A stretch of DNA of 64,000 bases from positions 62,001 to 126,000 of the forward strand of contig JACKAO010000007.1 of assembly GCA_020635035.1 (NCBI GenBank), given 5' to 3'. The stretch's first letter is position 1; each line of letters opens with the position of its first letter. Source of the stretch: Calditrichia bacterium. GTDB lineage: Bacteria > Calditrichota > Calditrichia > Calditrichales > J004. Positions 1-10,570 of the stretch are shown here, piece by piece. Under the pieces are notes generated by a model. The model had not been told where the DNA came from, did not search any database, and worked only from the letters and a program-made list of their open reading frames with translations. The position numbers and the translations under genes were made by a program.

Positions 1-272
1 CAACGATCGAAAAGATCGGCGCCTTCAATGGCATCTACCAGTTCGGCGATATATATTTTATCTGGTGGGCGATTAAAAGCAATTCCGCCTTGTGGACCGC
101 GATTTGAAATAAGGATATTCCTTTGAGTAAGTTTTTGCAGAATTTTTGTAAGAAAATGGAAGGATATTTTTAGCTTTTCAGAAATCTCGGAAATCGGTAC
201 ATACTTGCGGTCTTTTTTAGCTGCGATATAAATCACTGCACGAATCCCGTAAACTGTTGCATTTGATAACAT
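1..272 (-). CDS. Rrf2-family transcriptional regulator (3' part beyond window)
   Basis: About 90 N-terminal residues are visible, starting MLSNATVYGIRAVIYIA and continuing with a winged-helix region (VPISEISEKL, then FLTKILQKLTQRNIL, then the wing SNRGPQGG). This is the typical Rrf2/IscR/CymR DNA-binding half. The ATG at 272 is preceded by AGGAAA at good spacing. The segment that would carry the three Fe-S cysteines of IscR or NsrR lies outside the window, so the effector cannot be judged. It is divergent from a Cys/Met PLP lyase, which would suit a CymR-like sulfur regulator; that link is inference from position only. Confidence 0.85.
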   Translation of the reverse strand, partial: MLSNATVYGIRAVIYIAAKKDRKYVPISEISEKLKISFHFLTKILQKLTQRNILISNRGPQGGIAFNRPPDKIYIAELVDAIEGADLFDR

Positions 273-436
273 TTATATTTCCTAAAGTGTTTTAATACTC
301 TTCTATCTTAATTATCCTGATTTTAATATGCAACCGCAAAAAATTAATGCTGCATAAAAATACTATTCTAACTTTAAAGTTTAATCTGCTTTATGTAGAT
401 TATAGTCAAACCTTTATTTATAGAAACGGGGCAGAA

Positions 437-1645
437 ATGTCAAAGAAAAAAAGCAAACACAATCATAAAAACTATAAAATAGCTACTTTGTGTGTTCATG
501 GCTCAGGCGGCTATGATCCGGCGACCGGGTCTGTTGGAAAACCAATCTACCAAACATCTACATTTGCATTTGAAAATGCCAAAGCCGGGGCTGATATTTT
601 TCTGGGAGAGCGGGAAGGCTATGTTTATACACGGATAAGCAATCCTACTCAGGCGGCATTTGAAAGTGAAATGGCGTTTCTGGAAAAGGGAGAAGCGGCA
701 TTGGCTTTTAGTTCAGGAATGGCAGCAATCTCCGGGGTGATTTTTGCCTTATGTAAATCAGGCGATAATTTTGTTTCTTCTGATACGCTATATGGAGGTT
801 CGCATGAGCTTTTTGCAGAAACATTGCCACGCTGGCAAATCCAGGCCCGCGAAGTTAATGCTGTAAATCCTGAAAACATTTCGAAAGCAATTGATAAAAA
901 GACACGACTTATCTATATAGAAACCCCTGCAAATCCAACTATGTCTGTTATTGACATAGAAGCTTGCGCTGATATAGCGCGGAAAAATAAAATACCTTTA
1001 GTTGTTGATAATACATTCTCAACCCCTTATTTTCAGCAGCCGCTTACACTTGGTGCGTCGGTGGTTCTGCATTCTGCAACCAAATATATTGGTGGTCATG
1101 GTGATACCATCGCCGGGGTTGTGGTCAGCAGCAAGGAATTTATTGATAATCTGCGAATGGGGATTCTTCGTGATTTAGGCGGTGTAATAAGTCCGTTAAA
1201 CGCGTGGCTTCTGGTACGAGGTTTAAAAACTCTGGCTGTGCGCATGGAAAAACACCAGGAAAATGCGTTCCAGGTTGCAAAATATCTGCAATTTCATCCT
1301 AAGATTGCCAAAGTAATGTATCCCGGTTTAACTACACATCCGCAGTATTTAATTGCCAGAAAACAGATGCGCGGATTTGGTGGTATGATATCATTTGAAG
1401 TAAAAGGTGGGCGTAAAGCAGGTGAAAAATTGATGGACTCTGTAAAACTTATCACGCTGGCAGTTAGCTTGGGTGATGTCGATTCTTTGATAGAGCATCC
1501 GGCTTCCATGACACATTCAACTTATGCAAAGCATGAACTTGAAGCTGTCGGTATAACGGAAAATCTGGTGCGATTGTCTGTTGGAATTGAAGATCCGGCA
1601 GACCTGATTGATGATTTGTCACAAGCTTTAAACAAAATAAAATAG
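437..1645 (+). CDS. Cys/Met-metabolism PLP enzyme, probable methionine gamma-lyase
   Basis: A 402-residue fold-type I PLP enzyme of the gamma-family (cystathionine gamma-synthase/lyase, methionine gamma-lyase). The PLP lysine is K216 in HSATKYIGGHGD, the pyridine-nitrogen aspartate is D191 in VVDNTFSTPY, and the C-terminal substrate-site block SLGDVDSLIEHPASMTHSTY is intact. The best overall resemblance is to methionine gamma-lyase, which would release methanethiol, 2-oxobutyrate and ammonia. However, the loop TLYGGSHELF has Gly121 where classical lyases of this type carry a Cys (Cys116 in Pseudomonas putida), so cystathionine or another thioether could be the substrate. I chose the ATG at 437; an upstream in-frame ATG at 347 would add 30 residues unlike the family. 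UDP-glucuronate decarboxylase follows 12 bases later. Confidence 0.88.
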   Translation: MSKKKSKHNHKNYKIATLCVHGSGGYDPATGSVGKPIYQTSTFAFENAKAGADIFLGEREGYVYTRISNPTQAAFESEMAFLEKGEAALAFSSGMAAISGVIFALCKSGDNFVSSDTLYGGSHELFAETLPRWQIQAREVNAVNPENISKAIDKKTRLIYIETPANPTMSVIDIEACADIARKNKIPLVVDNTFSTPYFQQPLTLGASVVLHSATKYIGGHGDTIAGVVVSSKEFIDNLRMGILRDLGGVISPLNAWLLVRGLKTLAVRMEKHQENAFQVAKYLQFHPKIAKVMYPGLTTHPQYLIARKQMRGFGGMISFEVKGGRKAGEKLMDSVKLITLAVSLGDVDSLIEHPASMTHSTYAKHELEAVGITENLVRLSVGIEDPADLIDDLSQALNKIK

Positions 1646-1657
1646 TAAGGATAATAA

Positions 1658-2596
1658 ATGCGGATATTGGTTACCGGTGGTGCAGGGTTTATTGGATCGC
1701 ACCTATGTGAAAAACTTATAAATCAGGGCCATGATGTTATATGTATGGATAATTTTTTTACCGGGTCAAAAGATAATATTCGTCATTTGATGGATAATTG
1801 GAATTTTGAATTAATTCGACACGATGTTACTCAATCGTATTTACTGGAAGTTGATCAAATTTATCATTTTGCCTGTCCTGCTTCGCCGATCCACTATCAG
1901 TACAATCCTGTTAAAACAATAAAGACCAGTGTTCTTGGAACAATTCATATGCTGGGAATGGCGAAACGTGTCAGAGCCAGGCTTATGCTTGCCAGTACAT
2001 CAGAAGTCTATGGAGACCCAAATATCCACCCACAGCCTGAGACCTATTGGGGAAATGTTAACCCAATTGGGATTCGAAGTTGCTATGATGAAGGAAAACG
2101 CGTTGCGGAAACTTTGATGATGGATTACCACCGTCAGAATAAGGTAGATATTAAAATTATAAGAATATTTAATACATATGGACCACGTATGGCGCTGAAT
2201 GATGGACGGGTTGTAAGCAATTTTATTGTTCAGGCATTGCAGAATAAAAATATTACTGTTTACGGAGAAGGTCAGCAGACACGTTCGTTTCAATATGTTG
2301 ATGATCTGTTGAACGGCGTATTTAAGATGATGCAAAAAGAAGCATTCATTGGTCCTGTTAACCTTGGAAATCCAAATGAGTTTACAATAAGAGCACTGGC
2401 TGAAAAAGTTATAGATTTGACCGGGTCAAAATCAAAATTGGTATATCAGGATCTTCCATCAGACGATCCTGCACAAAGACAGCCTGATATTGCCTTGGCC
2501 AGGCAACAGCTTGATTGGGAGCCGATAATTCAACTTGAAGATGGTCTCCGGAAAACTATACCATACTTTGAAGAAAAACTTAGAAGAAACATGTAA
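1658..2596 (+). CDS. UDP-glucuronate decarboxylase (UDP-xylose synthase)
   Basis: A 312-residue extended short-chain dehydrogenase. The N-terminal Rossmann motif GGAGFIG (residues 7-13) binds NAD, and the catalytic Tyr143/Lys147 sit in RSCYDEGKR. The [10 protein letters not shown] block and the [10 protein letters not shown] segment are typical of UXS. Family members oxidise UDP-glucuronate at C4, decarboxylate it and reduce it to UDP-xylose, a precursor for extracellular polysaccharide or LPS sugars. An AAGGAT ribosome site precedes the ATG. No other sugar-nucleotide gene is nearby, so the final product is not known. The length is normal for a bacterial stand-alone UXS. Confidence 0.93.
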   Translation: MRILVTGGAGFIGSHLCEKLINQGHDVICMDNFFTGSKDNIRHLMDNWNFELIRHDVTQSYLLEVDQIYHFACPASPIHYQYNPVKTIKTSVLGTIHMLGMAKRVRARLMLASTSEVYGDPNIHPQPETYWGNVNPIGIRSCYDEGKRVAETLMMDYHRQNKVDIKIIRIFNTYGPRMALNDGRVVSNFIVQALQNKNITVYGEGQQTRSFQYVDDLLNGVFKMMQKEAFIGPVNLGNPNEFTIRALAEKVIDLTGSKSKLVYQDLPSDDPAQRQPDIALARQQLDWEPIIQLEDGLRKTIPYFEEKLRRNM

Positions 2597-2795
2597 ATAA
2601 AAATTATTTCAATCGACGTAAAAAATATAAAAGCAAACTTATAAGGTATTGCTATTACTGCATTCACTACAAATTATTTTTTGGAAACGCCAGCGTATTT
2701 TAGTAAATTTTCCAACTTTTGAATGTGATTTACTAACAAGACTCACATCTTATTTTATCTAAAAATCAAATATCTGTACATGGAGAATCTTATTT

Positions 2796-3548
2796 ATGTC
2801 AGGTCATTCTAAATGGCATTCTATCAAACATAAGAAAGCAAAAGTTGATGCACAACGCGGTAAAATTTTTACAAAACTGATAAAAGAATTAACGGTTGCG
2901 GCACGAATGGGTGGTGGAGATCCTGAAATGAATCCGCGGCTCCGGGTTGCGGTAAATGCAGCAAAAGCCGCAAATATGCCATCAAAAAACATTGATAATG
3001 CCATTAAAAAAGGGACCGGCGAAATGCCCGGTGTTGTTTATGAAGACATCAGCTACGAAGGTTATGGCCCGGCAGGTGTTGCAATGTTTATAAACGCTGT
3101 TACTGATAATAAAAATCGTACTGTTGCAGATGTGAGACATCTGTTAAGTAAATATGGTGGTAATCTCGGTGAGAGTGGCAGTGTTGCCTGGATGTTTGAA
3201 AAGAAAGGCTTGATTACAGTTTCTGCTGCGGATCATTCTGAAGATGAGTTGCTTGAAATAGCACTTGAATGTGGTGCTGAAGATATGCAAAAAGAAGATG
3301 AAAGTTACGAGATTTATACATCTTTTGAAGATTTTAATACGGTACGAAACGAGCTTGAAGTAAAAAATATAGAAATAGAATCAGCTGAAATTACCATGAT
3401 CCCGCAGAATACGGTGGAGTTAAAGGGTAAAGATGCAGAACAAATGATGAAGCTGATGGATGTACTTGATGATCATGATGATGTTCAGAATGTATATGCA
3501 AATTTTGAGATTGAAGATGAAGAAATGGATAAAATTCTTTCATCTTAA
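2796..3548 (+). CDS. yebC: YebC/PmpR-family protein
   Basis: A 250-residue protein starting [20 protein letters not shown], the invariant N-terminus of the YebC/PmpR/TACO1 family, followed by the conserved [20 protein letters not shown] block and an acidic C-terminal domain. Family members are described as transcriptional regulators or, more recently, as ribosome-associated factors that help translate proline stretches. The gene sits immediately before ruvC, a common arrangement. Its stop codon shares one base with the ruvC start (TAATG), so the two are probably translationally coupled. A GGAGA ribosome site lies upstream. Confidence 0.97.
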   Translation: MSGHSKWHSIKHKKAKVDAQRGKIFTKLIKELTVAARMGGGDPEMNPRLRVAVNAAKAANMPSKNIDNAIKKGTGEMPGVVYEDISYEGYGPAGVAMFINAVTDNKNRTVADVRHLLSKYGGNLGESGSVAWMFEKKGLITVSAADHSEDELLEIALECGAEDMQKEDESYEIYTSFEDFNTVRNELEVKNIEIESAEITMIPQNTVELKGKDAEQMMKLMDVLDDHDDVQNVYANFEIEDEEMDKILSS

Positions 3549-4051
3549 TGGATACAATGCGCATTTTGGGGGTTGATCCCGGTCTGAATATTACTGGTTA
3601 TGGCATAATAGAAATTTCAGGACGAAAGCCATCTTTGTTAAAATTTGGCCATATTCGAACAAGTACAAAAAACAGCTTAGCTGAAAGAATCCATCATATC
3701 TACCAGACTTTAAATACAATTATTGCTGAATACAAACCTGACCGGGTTGCTATTGAAGATTTATTTTATGCAGAGAATGTAAAAACCGCCATTGTGATGG
3801 GACATGCACGTGGTGCTGCAATAGTAGCCGCAATGCAAAACAATGCAGTAGTTTCGGAGTTTTCACCGCGGGAAGTAAAAATGTCTGTGGTAGGGAATGG
3901 GGCTGCTGCAAAAAGCCAGGTTAAATTTATGGTTTCCAATATATTGAAAGTTAAAGAAAATATTACACCGGATGATGCGTCTGACGCACTTGCTGTTGCA
4001 CTCTGTCAATGGCACCGGCTCGAGTTGGAGAGAAAGGGAATGCTGAAATAG
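3548..4051 (+). CDS. ruvC: Holliday junction endonuclease RuvC
   Basis: A 167-residue resolvase that cleaves Holliday junctions located by RuvAB. Metal-binding carboxylates expected of the RNase H-like fold are visible: D10 in ILGVDPGLNITGYG, E70 in VAIEDLFYAENV, and D143/D146 in the PDDASDALAVAL helix. The start overlaps the yebC stop by one base; a second ATG three codons in (MRILGVDPG) is an alternative start. It is followed 4 bases later by ruvA, giving the classic ruvC-ruvA-ruvB order. Confidence 0.97.
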   Translation: MDTMRILGVDPGLNITGYGIIEISGRKPSLLKFGHIRTSTKNSLAERIHHIYQTLNTIIAEYKPDRVAIEDLFYAENVKTAIVMGHARGAAIVAAMQNNAVVSEFSPREVKMSVVGNGAAAKSQVKFMVSNILKVKENITPDDASDALAVALCQWHRLELERKGMLK

Positions 4052-4055
4052 CACT

Positions 4056-4652
4056 ATGTTTGATTATATTAGTGGGATTATTGACAGTAAAAAACCAACT
4101 GAAATAGTAATTGATGCAAATGGTATAGGTTATCTTTTAAAAATTTCCCTTTCCACTTATCAAAAAATTCCTGCAAGCGGTGAAAAAGTAAAATTAAAAA
4201 GCTATCTGCATGTTCGTGAAGACATCATGCAGCTATATGGCTTTAGTGATGAGAAAGAAAGAGATACATTCTTAAGCTTGTTAAATGTTTCCGGTATTGG
4301 TCCAAAACTGGCACAAACTATATTGTCCGGACTTACGCCGGATGAATTTATTTCAGCAATCCAAACCGGGGATGAAAGCAGGCTAAACAGCATTTCCGGC
4401 GTTGGTAAAAAAACAGCGCAAAGACTTGTTGTTGAATTACAGGATAAATACGGCAAGATTGAAGGTGTAACACCTGTCAGTGGAATTGTTCCTGTTATGA
4501 GTATGAATGGTGTTGAAAGAGAAGCATTAATGGCACTGATGTCGCTGGGGTATAAACGCGCTTCAGCAGAAAAAGCGATTGAAAAAGCCCAAAGCTCTGA
4601 AAAAATTAAGGAAGTAGAGCAATTAGTGAAGAAATCATTACAGGTTATTTAA
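4056..4652 (+). CDS. ruvA: Holliday junction branch-migration protein RuvA
   Basis: A 198-residue DNA-binding subunit of the RuvAB branch-migration motor. It shows the N-terminal OB-fold domain ([11 protein letters not shown]...[14 protein letters not shown]), two helix-hairpin-helix motifs (GIG at residues 80-82 and GVGKKTA at 115-121), and a C-terminal three-helix domain from about 150 that contacts RuvB. It lies 4 bases after ruvC and 4 bases before ruvB, so expression is likely coupled. The length is normal for the family. Confidence 0.97.
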   Translation: MFDYISGIIDSKKPTEIVIDANGIGYLLKISLSTYQKIPASGEKVKLKSYLHVREDIMQLYGFSDEKERDTFLSLLNVSGIGPKLAQTILSGLTPDEFISAIQTGDESRLNSISGVGKKTAQRLVVELQDKYGKIEGVTPVSGIVPVMSMNGVEREALMALMSLGYKRASAEKAIEKAQSSEKIKEVEQLVKKSLQVI

Positions 4653-4656
4653 TCTG

Positions 4657-5682
4657 ATGAATGATGCAATTAGTCCGGATCGTCTGTTTGACGATGATGA
4701 ATTTGAGTTATCCCTTCGGCCGCAAAAACTGAGTGAATTTATCGGTCAGGAAAAGGCAAAAGAGAATATTGCAATATTTATTGAAGCTGCCAAACAGCGG
4801 GGTGAAGCACTGGACCATGTTCTGCTTTACGGACCACCGGGATTGGGAAAAACGACTCTTGCAATGATTCTTTCAAAGGAATTGGGTGTTGATATTAAAA
4901 CAACATCTGGACCTGTACTTGAAAGACCAGGCGATTTGGCAGGACTTTTAACAAACCTTTCAGAAAAGGATGTTCTTTTCATTGATGAAATTCATCGTGT
5001 GAACAGCGTTGTTGAAGAGTACCTGTATTCCGCTATGGAAGATTTTCATATTGATATTATTATTGACAAGGGGCCAAGTGCACGATCGGTACAATTAAGT
5101 TTAGAACCTTTTACACTGGTAGGGGCTACAACACGTGCCGGATTGTTAACAAGCCCGATGCGCGCGCGTTTTGGTGTTGTCATTAGAATGGATTATTATC
5201 TTCCGGAAGATTTATTCCAGATAATTAAAAGGTCTGCAAAAATATTGAATATCGAAATTGACAAAGATGGTGCTTATGAAATTGCAAAACGTTCTAGGGG
5301 GACACCCCGAATTGCAAACCGCTTATTAAGGCGAACCCGTGATTTTGCCCAGGTATTAGCCGGCAATAAAATTACACAAAAAGTAGCTGAAGATGCTTTA
5401 CACAGGCTTGACGTGGACAGTAAAGGTCTTGATGAAATGGATAAGAGAATACTGCTGACAATTATTGAAAAATATCAGGGCGGGCCTGTTGGATTGGGTA
5501 CAATTGCAGTAGCTGTTTCTGAAGAAAGTGATACAATTGAAGAAGTATATGAGCCCTATTTAATACAACAGGGATTTATTAAACGTACTTCGCGCGGACG
5601 TGTGGTTACAGAGCTTGCCTATAACCATTTTGGATTAAGTAAAGGAAATAAACTGGGAACGCAGCAGCGAACCTTATTTTAA
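4657..5682 (+). CDS. ruvB: Holliday junction DNA helicase RuvB
   Basis: A 341-residue AAA+ ATPase that drives branch migration with RuvA. The Walker A motif is GPPGLGKT (residues 59-66), Walker B is DEIH (110-113), sensor 1 lies around GATTRAG, and the arginine-finger region is in [10 protein letters not shown]-terminal winged-helix domain ends with [18 protein letters not shown]. It follows ruvA by 4 bases and precedes queA by 26 bases. All family hallmarks are present and the length is typical. Confidence 0.98.
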   Translation: MNDAISPDRLFDDDEFELSLRPQKLSEFIGQEKAKENIAIFIEAAKQRGEALDHVLLYGPPGLGKTTLAMILSKELGVDIKTTSGPVLERPGDLAGLLTNLSEKDVLFIDEIHRVNSVVEEYLYSAMEDFHIDIIIDKGPSARSVQLSLEPFTLVGATTRAGLLTSPMRARFGVVIRMDYYLPEDLFQIIKRSAKILNIEIDKDGAYEIAKRSRGTPRIANRLLRRTRDFAQVLAGNKITQKVAEDALHRLDVDSKGLDEMDKRILLTIIEKYQGGPVGLGTIAVAVSEESDTIEEVYEPYLIQQGFIKRTSRGRVVTELAYNHFGLSKGNKLGTQQRTLF

Positions 5683-5708
5683 ATTTAAAAGAAGTTAGGA
5701 GTATTATT

Positions 5709-6740
5709 ATGAAGCTTTCTGAAATTTTATTTGACGTACCAGATAAATTGGTAGCTCAGTACCCGGTGGATGTCCGGGATGAGTCAAAATTGATGGTCGT
5801 TAATCGGAAGGATTCTTCACGGGAAGACAAGGTTTTTAAAGATATCGTAGATTATTTCCAGGAAGGTGACGCCCTTGTGATTAACGAGACAAAGGTTTTT
5901 CCGGCGCGTATTTTTGGAGTAAAAGAAAAAACTGATGCCCAGGTTGAGTTGTTATTATTAAGGCAGCTTGAACAAACCATGTGGGAAGTAATGGTTAAGC
6001 CTGCCCGTAAAGTACGTGTAGGAAATCGCATACAGATAACGGATGAACTGGGATGCGATGTTATTGATAATACAACTTCCGGTGGCCGTGTTGTGCGTTT
6101 CGATTATAATGGTGTTGACTTCTTTGATCTGATCAGTAAAGTAGGTAAATCTCCACTGCCTCCATATATAAAGAGAGAAGCGGAAGAAATAGATAAAGAA
6201 AAATACCAGACGGTATATGCATCAAAAATCGGTGCAGTTGCCGCACCAACAGCTGGATTGCATTTTACGGAAGAACTTCTTGATAAGCTTCGGGCAAAAG
6301 GTGTGAAAATTATTCCCCTTACACTGCATGTCGGGCTTGGAACTTTTAGACCGATACAGGTTGAAGATTTATCACGCCATCAGATGGATTCCGAATATTA
6401 TGAAGTAACTGTTGAAGCTGAAGAGCAAATCAATGAAGTTAAAAAGAATGGTGGGCGTGTTATTGCTGTCGGAACTACAACAGTACGTGCACTCGAAACT
6501 GTAGCAACGGTTGATAATTTCGTTAAAGCAAATTCAGGTTGGACAGATAAATTTATTTTTCCACCGTACACATTTAAAATCGTTGATGCTTTAATTACAA
6601 ATTTCCATGTTTCAGGGTCAACATTATTCTTGCTGACATGTGCATTTGCCGACAAAGAAACAATGATTAATGCTTACGAAGATGCAATCGCCAAGGAATA
6701 TCGTTTTCACAGCTACGGCGATGCTATGTTTATTTACTAA
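5709..6740 (+). CDS. queA: S-adenosylmethionine:tRNA ribosyltransferase-isomerase QueA
   Basis: A 343-residue enzyme that transfers and isomerises the ribosyl group of SAM onto preQ1 in tRNA, giving epoxyqueuosine. The conserved blocks are QYPVDVRDESKLMVV near the N-terminus, GRVVRFDY, GKSPLPPYIKR, then AAPTAGLHFTEELL and LHVGLGTFRPI, and finally TNFHVSGSTLFLL. A good AGGAG ribosome site precedes the ATG. Being next to ruvB is a frequent arrangement. No preQ1 riboswitch is visible in the short upstream gap. Confidence 0.97.
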   Translation: MKLSEILFDVPDKLVAQYPVDVRDESKLMVVNRKDSSREDKVFKDIVDYFQEGDALVINETKVFPARIFGVKEKTDAQVELLLLRQLEQTMWEVMVKPARKVRVGNRIQITDELGCDVIDNTTSGGRVVRFDYNGVDFFDLISKVGKSPLPPYIKREAEEIDKEKYQTVYASKIGAVAAPTAGLHFTEELLDKLRAKGVKIIPLTLHVGLGTFRPIQVEDLSRHQMDSEYYEVTVEAEEQINEVKKNGGRVIAVGTTTVRALETVATVDNFVKANSGWTDKFIFPPYTFKIVDALITNFHVSGSTLFLLTCAFADKETMINAYEDAIAKEYRFHSYGDAMFIY

Positions 6741-6782
6741 AATTTTGAAACATTGAATGCTCTGATCAGGCAATAAATTTTT

Positions 6783-7394
6783 ATGCTGGAATATATAGAA
6801 ACCTTAATATCACATGTCGATCCGTTTATTGCCTATCTGATACTATTCAGCAGTGCATTTATTGAAAACACATTTCCGCCTATTCCCGGAGACACTGTAA
6901 CAGTAATAGGCGCATATTTAATCACAACCGGTAAACTTAGCTTTACCGGAGTTTGGATTTCAACAACCCTGGGAAGCGTCCTGGGGTTTTTTACAATGTA
7001 TCTTTTTGGTTTCAAATTTGGCCGCAGCTTTATAAAGAATAAAAAACGTGAAAAGATTTTCGGCCTGGATAGAATGAAAAAAACAGAAATCTGGTTTTAT
7101 AAATATGGCTATGGAATTATTTTCGCAAACCGATTTCTGAGCGGGACACGAAGTGTTATATCCCTGTTTGCAGGAATATTCAAGTTGAATTGGATGGCTG
7201 TTCTGGGACTTGCAACACTGAGTGCTATGATTTGGAACGGATTGCTTATGTGGGCCGGTTATGCACTTGGTGTAAATTGGCACAAAATTATAGCTGTTAT
7301 AAATAATTACAATAAGTATATGATTATAATTACACTGCTTGTTGTAGCTGGGTTTTTGGTTAATAAATACTTTTTTAAAAAGAAATTGAAATAA
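6783..7394 (+). CDS. DedA-family membrane protein
   Basis: A 203-residue integral membrane protein of the DedA/SNARE-associated family. The hallmarks are FIENTFPPIPGDTV near residues 22-36 (the re-entrant helix with the conserved acidic residues and Pro-Gly-Asp) and NRFLSGTRSVISLFAG around 120-135. Hydrophobic segments flank these, and the tail is lysine-rich. Some family members flip undecaprenyl phosphate or phosphatidylethanolamine, or support proton-motive-force homeostasis; the substrate here cannot be told. It lies 4 bases before gltX. Confidence 0.9.
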   Translation: MLEYIETLISHVDPFIAYLILFSSAFIENTFPPIPGDTVTVIGAYLITTGKLSFTGVWISTTLGSVLGFFTMYLFGFKFGRSFIKNKKREKIFGLDRMKKTEIWFYKYGYGIIFANRFLSGTRSVISLFAGIFKLNWMAVLGLATLSAMIWNGLLMWAGYALGVNWHKIIAVINNYNKYMIIITLLVVAGFLVNKYFFKKKLK

Positions 7395-7398
7395 AAAT

Positions 7399-8850
7399 AT
7401 GTCAGACATCAGAGTTCGTTTTGCACCAAGCCCGACAGGCTTTGTTCATATTGGAAGTTTACGTACAGCGCTTTATAATTTCCTGTTTGCCAGGAAACAT
7501 AATGGGAAGTTTATTTTAAGAATCGAGGATACAGATCAGAATCGCCTGGTTGAAGGTGCCATAGAAAATCTCTTTAGGACTTTTGACTGGGTTGGGATTC
7601 ATTTTGATGAAAGCACTAGAAACGAAGGTGACCTTGGCCCATACCAGCAATCGAAAAGATTGGATATATATAAAAAATATGTGGATCAGCTGGTAAACGA
7701 TGGGAAAGCCTATCCCTGCTTCGCAACACCAGATGAACTGGAAGAAATGCGTCAGCAACAGGTTGCCAGGGGAGAAGATCCGAAATATGACGGACGTTAC
7801 AGAGATTATCCCGCTGATAAAGCAGCTGATCGTATTAAAAGTGGCGAAACATATGTTGTTCGCCTGAAAGTGCCGTTAGAAGGTGAAACTATTGTTAATG
7901 ATGTTGTACGCGGGACGGTAACTTTTCAGAACAGTAATCTTGATGACCAGGTTATTCTAAAAAGCGACGGTTTTCCGACGTATCATCTGGCAAACGTTGT
8001 TGATGATTACCTGATGAAAGTAAGCCATGTAATCAGGGGTGAAGAATGGTTGCCAAGCACACCAAAGCATGTAATTCTTTATAATTATTTTGGCTGGCCT
8101 TTGCCACAATTTGCGCATCTTCCTTTGCTTTTAAACTCTGATCGTTCAAAGCTTAGTAAACGCCAGGGTGATGTCGCTGTTGAAGATTACATTAATAAAG
8201 GTTATACGGCTGAAGCTTTGATAAATTTTGTTTCATTGTTAGGATGGAGTCCTGGTGATTCTACCAATCAGGAAATCTTTACGATGGATGAATTAATAGA
8301 CAGCTTTTCACTTGAAAATGTAAATAAATCCGGTGCAGTGTTTGATACATCAAAACTGGAATGGATGAACGGAACATACATCAGAAATATGGATCCTGAT
8401 AAGTTACTCAACTTTCTGAATCCTTTTCTTGAAAAAGCAGGTATTGACATAACAGATAAAGAAATGTGTCAAAAGATCGCGATGGCAATTCGACCAAGAA
8501 TTAATACCGGTAACGATGTTGCTGCTGCTGTTAAAATATTCATCAGTGAAGAACTTGAAATTGCAGAGCAGGAAGCCCTGGAGATACTTAAGGAAGAAAG
8601 CGCAAAAGTTGTGCTTGAAACATTTCTCGATAAAATAAGCACCATAGGGACACTGGATCAGTCCGTATTTAAAGAAATTATGAAAGAAATTCAGAAAGAG
8701 AAAAATATTAAAGGCCCTTTTTTGTGGAAGCCGGTACGAGTAGCTATTACAGCCACAGAATCAGGCCCGGATCTCCCAATTGTAATCGATATTTTTGGAA
8801 AAGACAAGGTAAGCAGTTTTATTAAACAAGCATTAAATAAGTATATCTAA
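7399..8850 (+). CDS. gltX: Glutamyl-tRNA synthetase
   Basis: A 483-residue class Ib aminoacyl-tRNA synthetase. The HIGH-type signature is in [17 protein letters not shown] and the KMSKS-type loop is KLSKR (residues 251-255) within [17 protein letters not shown]. The C-terminal helical anticodon-binding domain is present ([20 protein letters not shown]). It charges tRNA-Glu with glutamate. Its neighbour is glutaminyl-tRNA synthetase, which suggests this enzyme is discriminating rather than misacylating tRNA-Gln; that is inference from context. Confidence 0.96.
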   Translation: MSDIRVRFAPSPTGFVHIGSLRTALYNFLFARKHNGKFILRIEDTDQNRLVEGAIENLFRTFDWVGIHFDESTRNEGDLGPYQQSKRLDIYKKYVDQLVNDGKAYPCFATPDELEEMRQQQVARGEDPKYDGRYRDYPADKAADRIKSGETYVVRLKVPLEGETIVNDVVRGTVTFQNSNLDDQVILKSDGFPTYHLANVVDDYLMKVSHVIRGEEWLPSTPKHVILYNYFGWPLPQFAHLPLLLNSDRSKLSKRQGDVAVEDYINKGYTAEALINFVSLLGWSPGDSTNQEIFTMDELIDSFSLENVNKSGAVFDTSKLEWMNGTYIRNMDPDKLLNFLNPFLEKAGIDITDKEMCQKIAMAIRPRINTGNDVAAAVKIFISEELEIAEQEALEILKEESAKVVLETFLDKISTIGTLDQSVFKEIMKEIQKEKNIKGPFLWKPVRVAITATESGPDLPIVIDIFGKDKVSSFIKQALNKYI

Positions 8851-8866
8851 TAGTACGGACGAGATC

Positions 8867-10570
8867 ATGAGTACGAACGAAAATTCAGAAAACAACAAAA
8901 TAGTTTCCAACTTTATTCGCAACATCATTGATGATGATCAGAAGACGAATAAATATGAACAGCGAATAAATACACGATTTCCTCCTGAGCCCAATGGATA
9001 TCTGCATATCGGACATGCAAAATCTATTTGTTTAAATTTTGGAATAGCAAAGGATTATCCGGGTGGCAAATGCAACCTGCGTTTTGACGACACAAATCCG
9101 ATCAAAGAAGAAGATGAATATGTAAATTCAATAAAAGAAGATGTTCGCTGGCTCGGATTTGATTGGGAAGACCGCGAATATTATGCTTCCGATTATTTTG
9201 ATCAACTATACGAATATGCGCAGTTGCTGATTAAAAAAGGTAAAGCCTATGTGGATGATCTGCCTGCGGATAAAATTCGTGAGTTGCGTGGAACACTTAC
9301 GGAACCAGGTACCGAGAGTCCCTATCGAAATCGTTCTGTTGAAGAAAACCTTGATCTTTTCCAGCGAATGCATGCCGGAGAATTTGAAGAAGGCAGCAAG
9401 GTATTGCGGGCAAAAATCGATATGACATCGCCCAACATAAACATGCGTGATCCTGTGATGTATAGAATTCTTAAAGCACATCATCACAGAACTGGCGACA
9501 AGTGGTGCATCTATCCGATGTATGATTGGGCACATGGACAATCTGATTCAATAGAAAAAATTACGCATTCTATCTGTACTTTAGAATTTGAAGATCATCG
9601 TCCATTGTATGATTGGTTTCTCGAAACGCTTGAAATTTACCATCCGCAGCAGATAGAGTTTGCCAGGTTAAACCTGACATACACAGTGATGAGTAAGCGC
9701 AAACTTCTTAAACTTGTTAAAGAAGGTACGGTAAAAGGATGGGATGATCCAAGAATGCCAACCATTGCAGGAATGCGACGCAGGGGGTATACACCTGAAT
9801 CAATAAGAAATTTTAGTGAACGGATCGGTGTCGCGAAAGCAAATAGTACTGTAGATTTTGCACAATTGGAACATAGCATTCGTGATGACCTTAACAAGCA
9901 GTCACAACGTGTAATGGCTGTACTTGATCCTGTAAAAGTGGTTATTACAAACTATCCGGATGACAAAACAGAAATGGTGGATGCTGTCAATAATCCTGAA
10001 GATGAATCAATGGGCACACGACAGGTACCCTTTTGTAAAGAGATTTACATCGAAAAAGATGACTTTATGGAAGATCCGCCAAAAAAATATTTCAGGTTAT
10101 CTCCCGGACAGGAAGTACGTCTTAAACACGCATACTATGTTACATGTACAAATGTAGTCAAAGATGATCGTGGTGAAATTGTTGAGATTCATTGTACTTA
10201 TGATCCCAAAACACGGGGCGGTTGGTCGGATGACGGTCGCAAAGTAAAAGGTACTTTGCATTGGGTTTCTGTGCAACATGCGCTTGATGCTGAAATCAGG
10301 TTATATGATCATCTGTTTTCTGTAGCCAATCCGGATGAAGCTAAAGATGATGAAGAATTCAAGTCTTTTATAAACAAAGCATCATTAAAGGTTGCCAGCT
10401 GTAAAATTGAACCATCATTAAAAGATGCACATCCGGGTGATCGGTTCCAATTTCTGCGTCATGGATATTTTTGTGCCGATTCAAAGGATTTTTCTTCAGT
10501 TAATCCGGTTTTTAACCGCACAGTGTCACTTCGGGACAGCTGGGCTAAAATTGAGAAAAAACAAGGTTAA
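8867..10570 (+). CDS. glnS: Glutaminyl-tRNA synthetase
   Basis: A 567-residue class Ib synthetase that charges tRNA-Gln directly. The HIGH motif is in [20 protein letters not shown], the KMSKS loop is VMSKR (residues 274-278), and the two-barrel anticodon domain follows ([17 protein letters not shown]...TLHWVS). GlnRS is patchily distributed in bacteria and thought to derive from eukaryotic GluRS/GlnRS by transfer, so its presence implies the direct route rather than GatCAB amidation, although GatCAB genes elsewhere cannot be excluded. The stop codon overlaps the ddl start by one base. Confidence 0.97.
   Translation: MSTNENSENNKIVSNFIRNIIDDDQKTNKYEQRINTRFPPEPNGYLHIGHAKSICLNFGIAKDYPGGKCNLRFDDTNPIKEEDEYVNSIKEDVRWLGFDWEDREYYASDYFDQLYEYAQLLIKKGKAYVDDLPADKIRELRGTLTEPGTESPYRNRSVEENLDLFQRMHAGEFEEGSKVLRAKIDMTSPNINMRDPVMYRILKAHHHRTGDKWCIYPMYDWAHGQSDSIEKITHSICTLEFEDHRPLYDWFLETLEIYHPQQIEFARLNLTYTVMSKRKLLKLVKEGTVKGWDDPRMPTIAGMRRRGYTPESIRNFSERIGVAKANSTVDFAQLEHSIRDDLNKQSQRVMAVLDPVKVVITNYPDDKTEMVDAVNNPEDESMGTRQVPFCKEIYIEKDDFMEDPPKKYFRLSPGQEVRLKHAYYVTCTNVVKDDRGEIVEIHCTYDPKTRGGWSDDGRKVKGTLHWVSVQHALDAEIRLYDHLFSVANPDEAKDDEEFKSFINKASLKVASCKIEPSLKDAHPGDRFQFLRHGYFCADSKDFSSVNPVFNRTVSLRDSWAKIEKKQG

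Noticed and set aside
2723..2748. TGTGA/TCACA arms resembling a CRP site
   Set aside because: The spacer is 14 bases instead of the 6 expected for CRP; more likely a chance inverted repeat or a weak hairpin.
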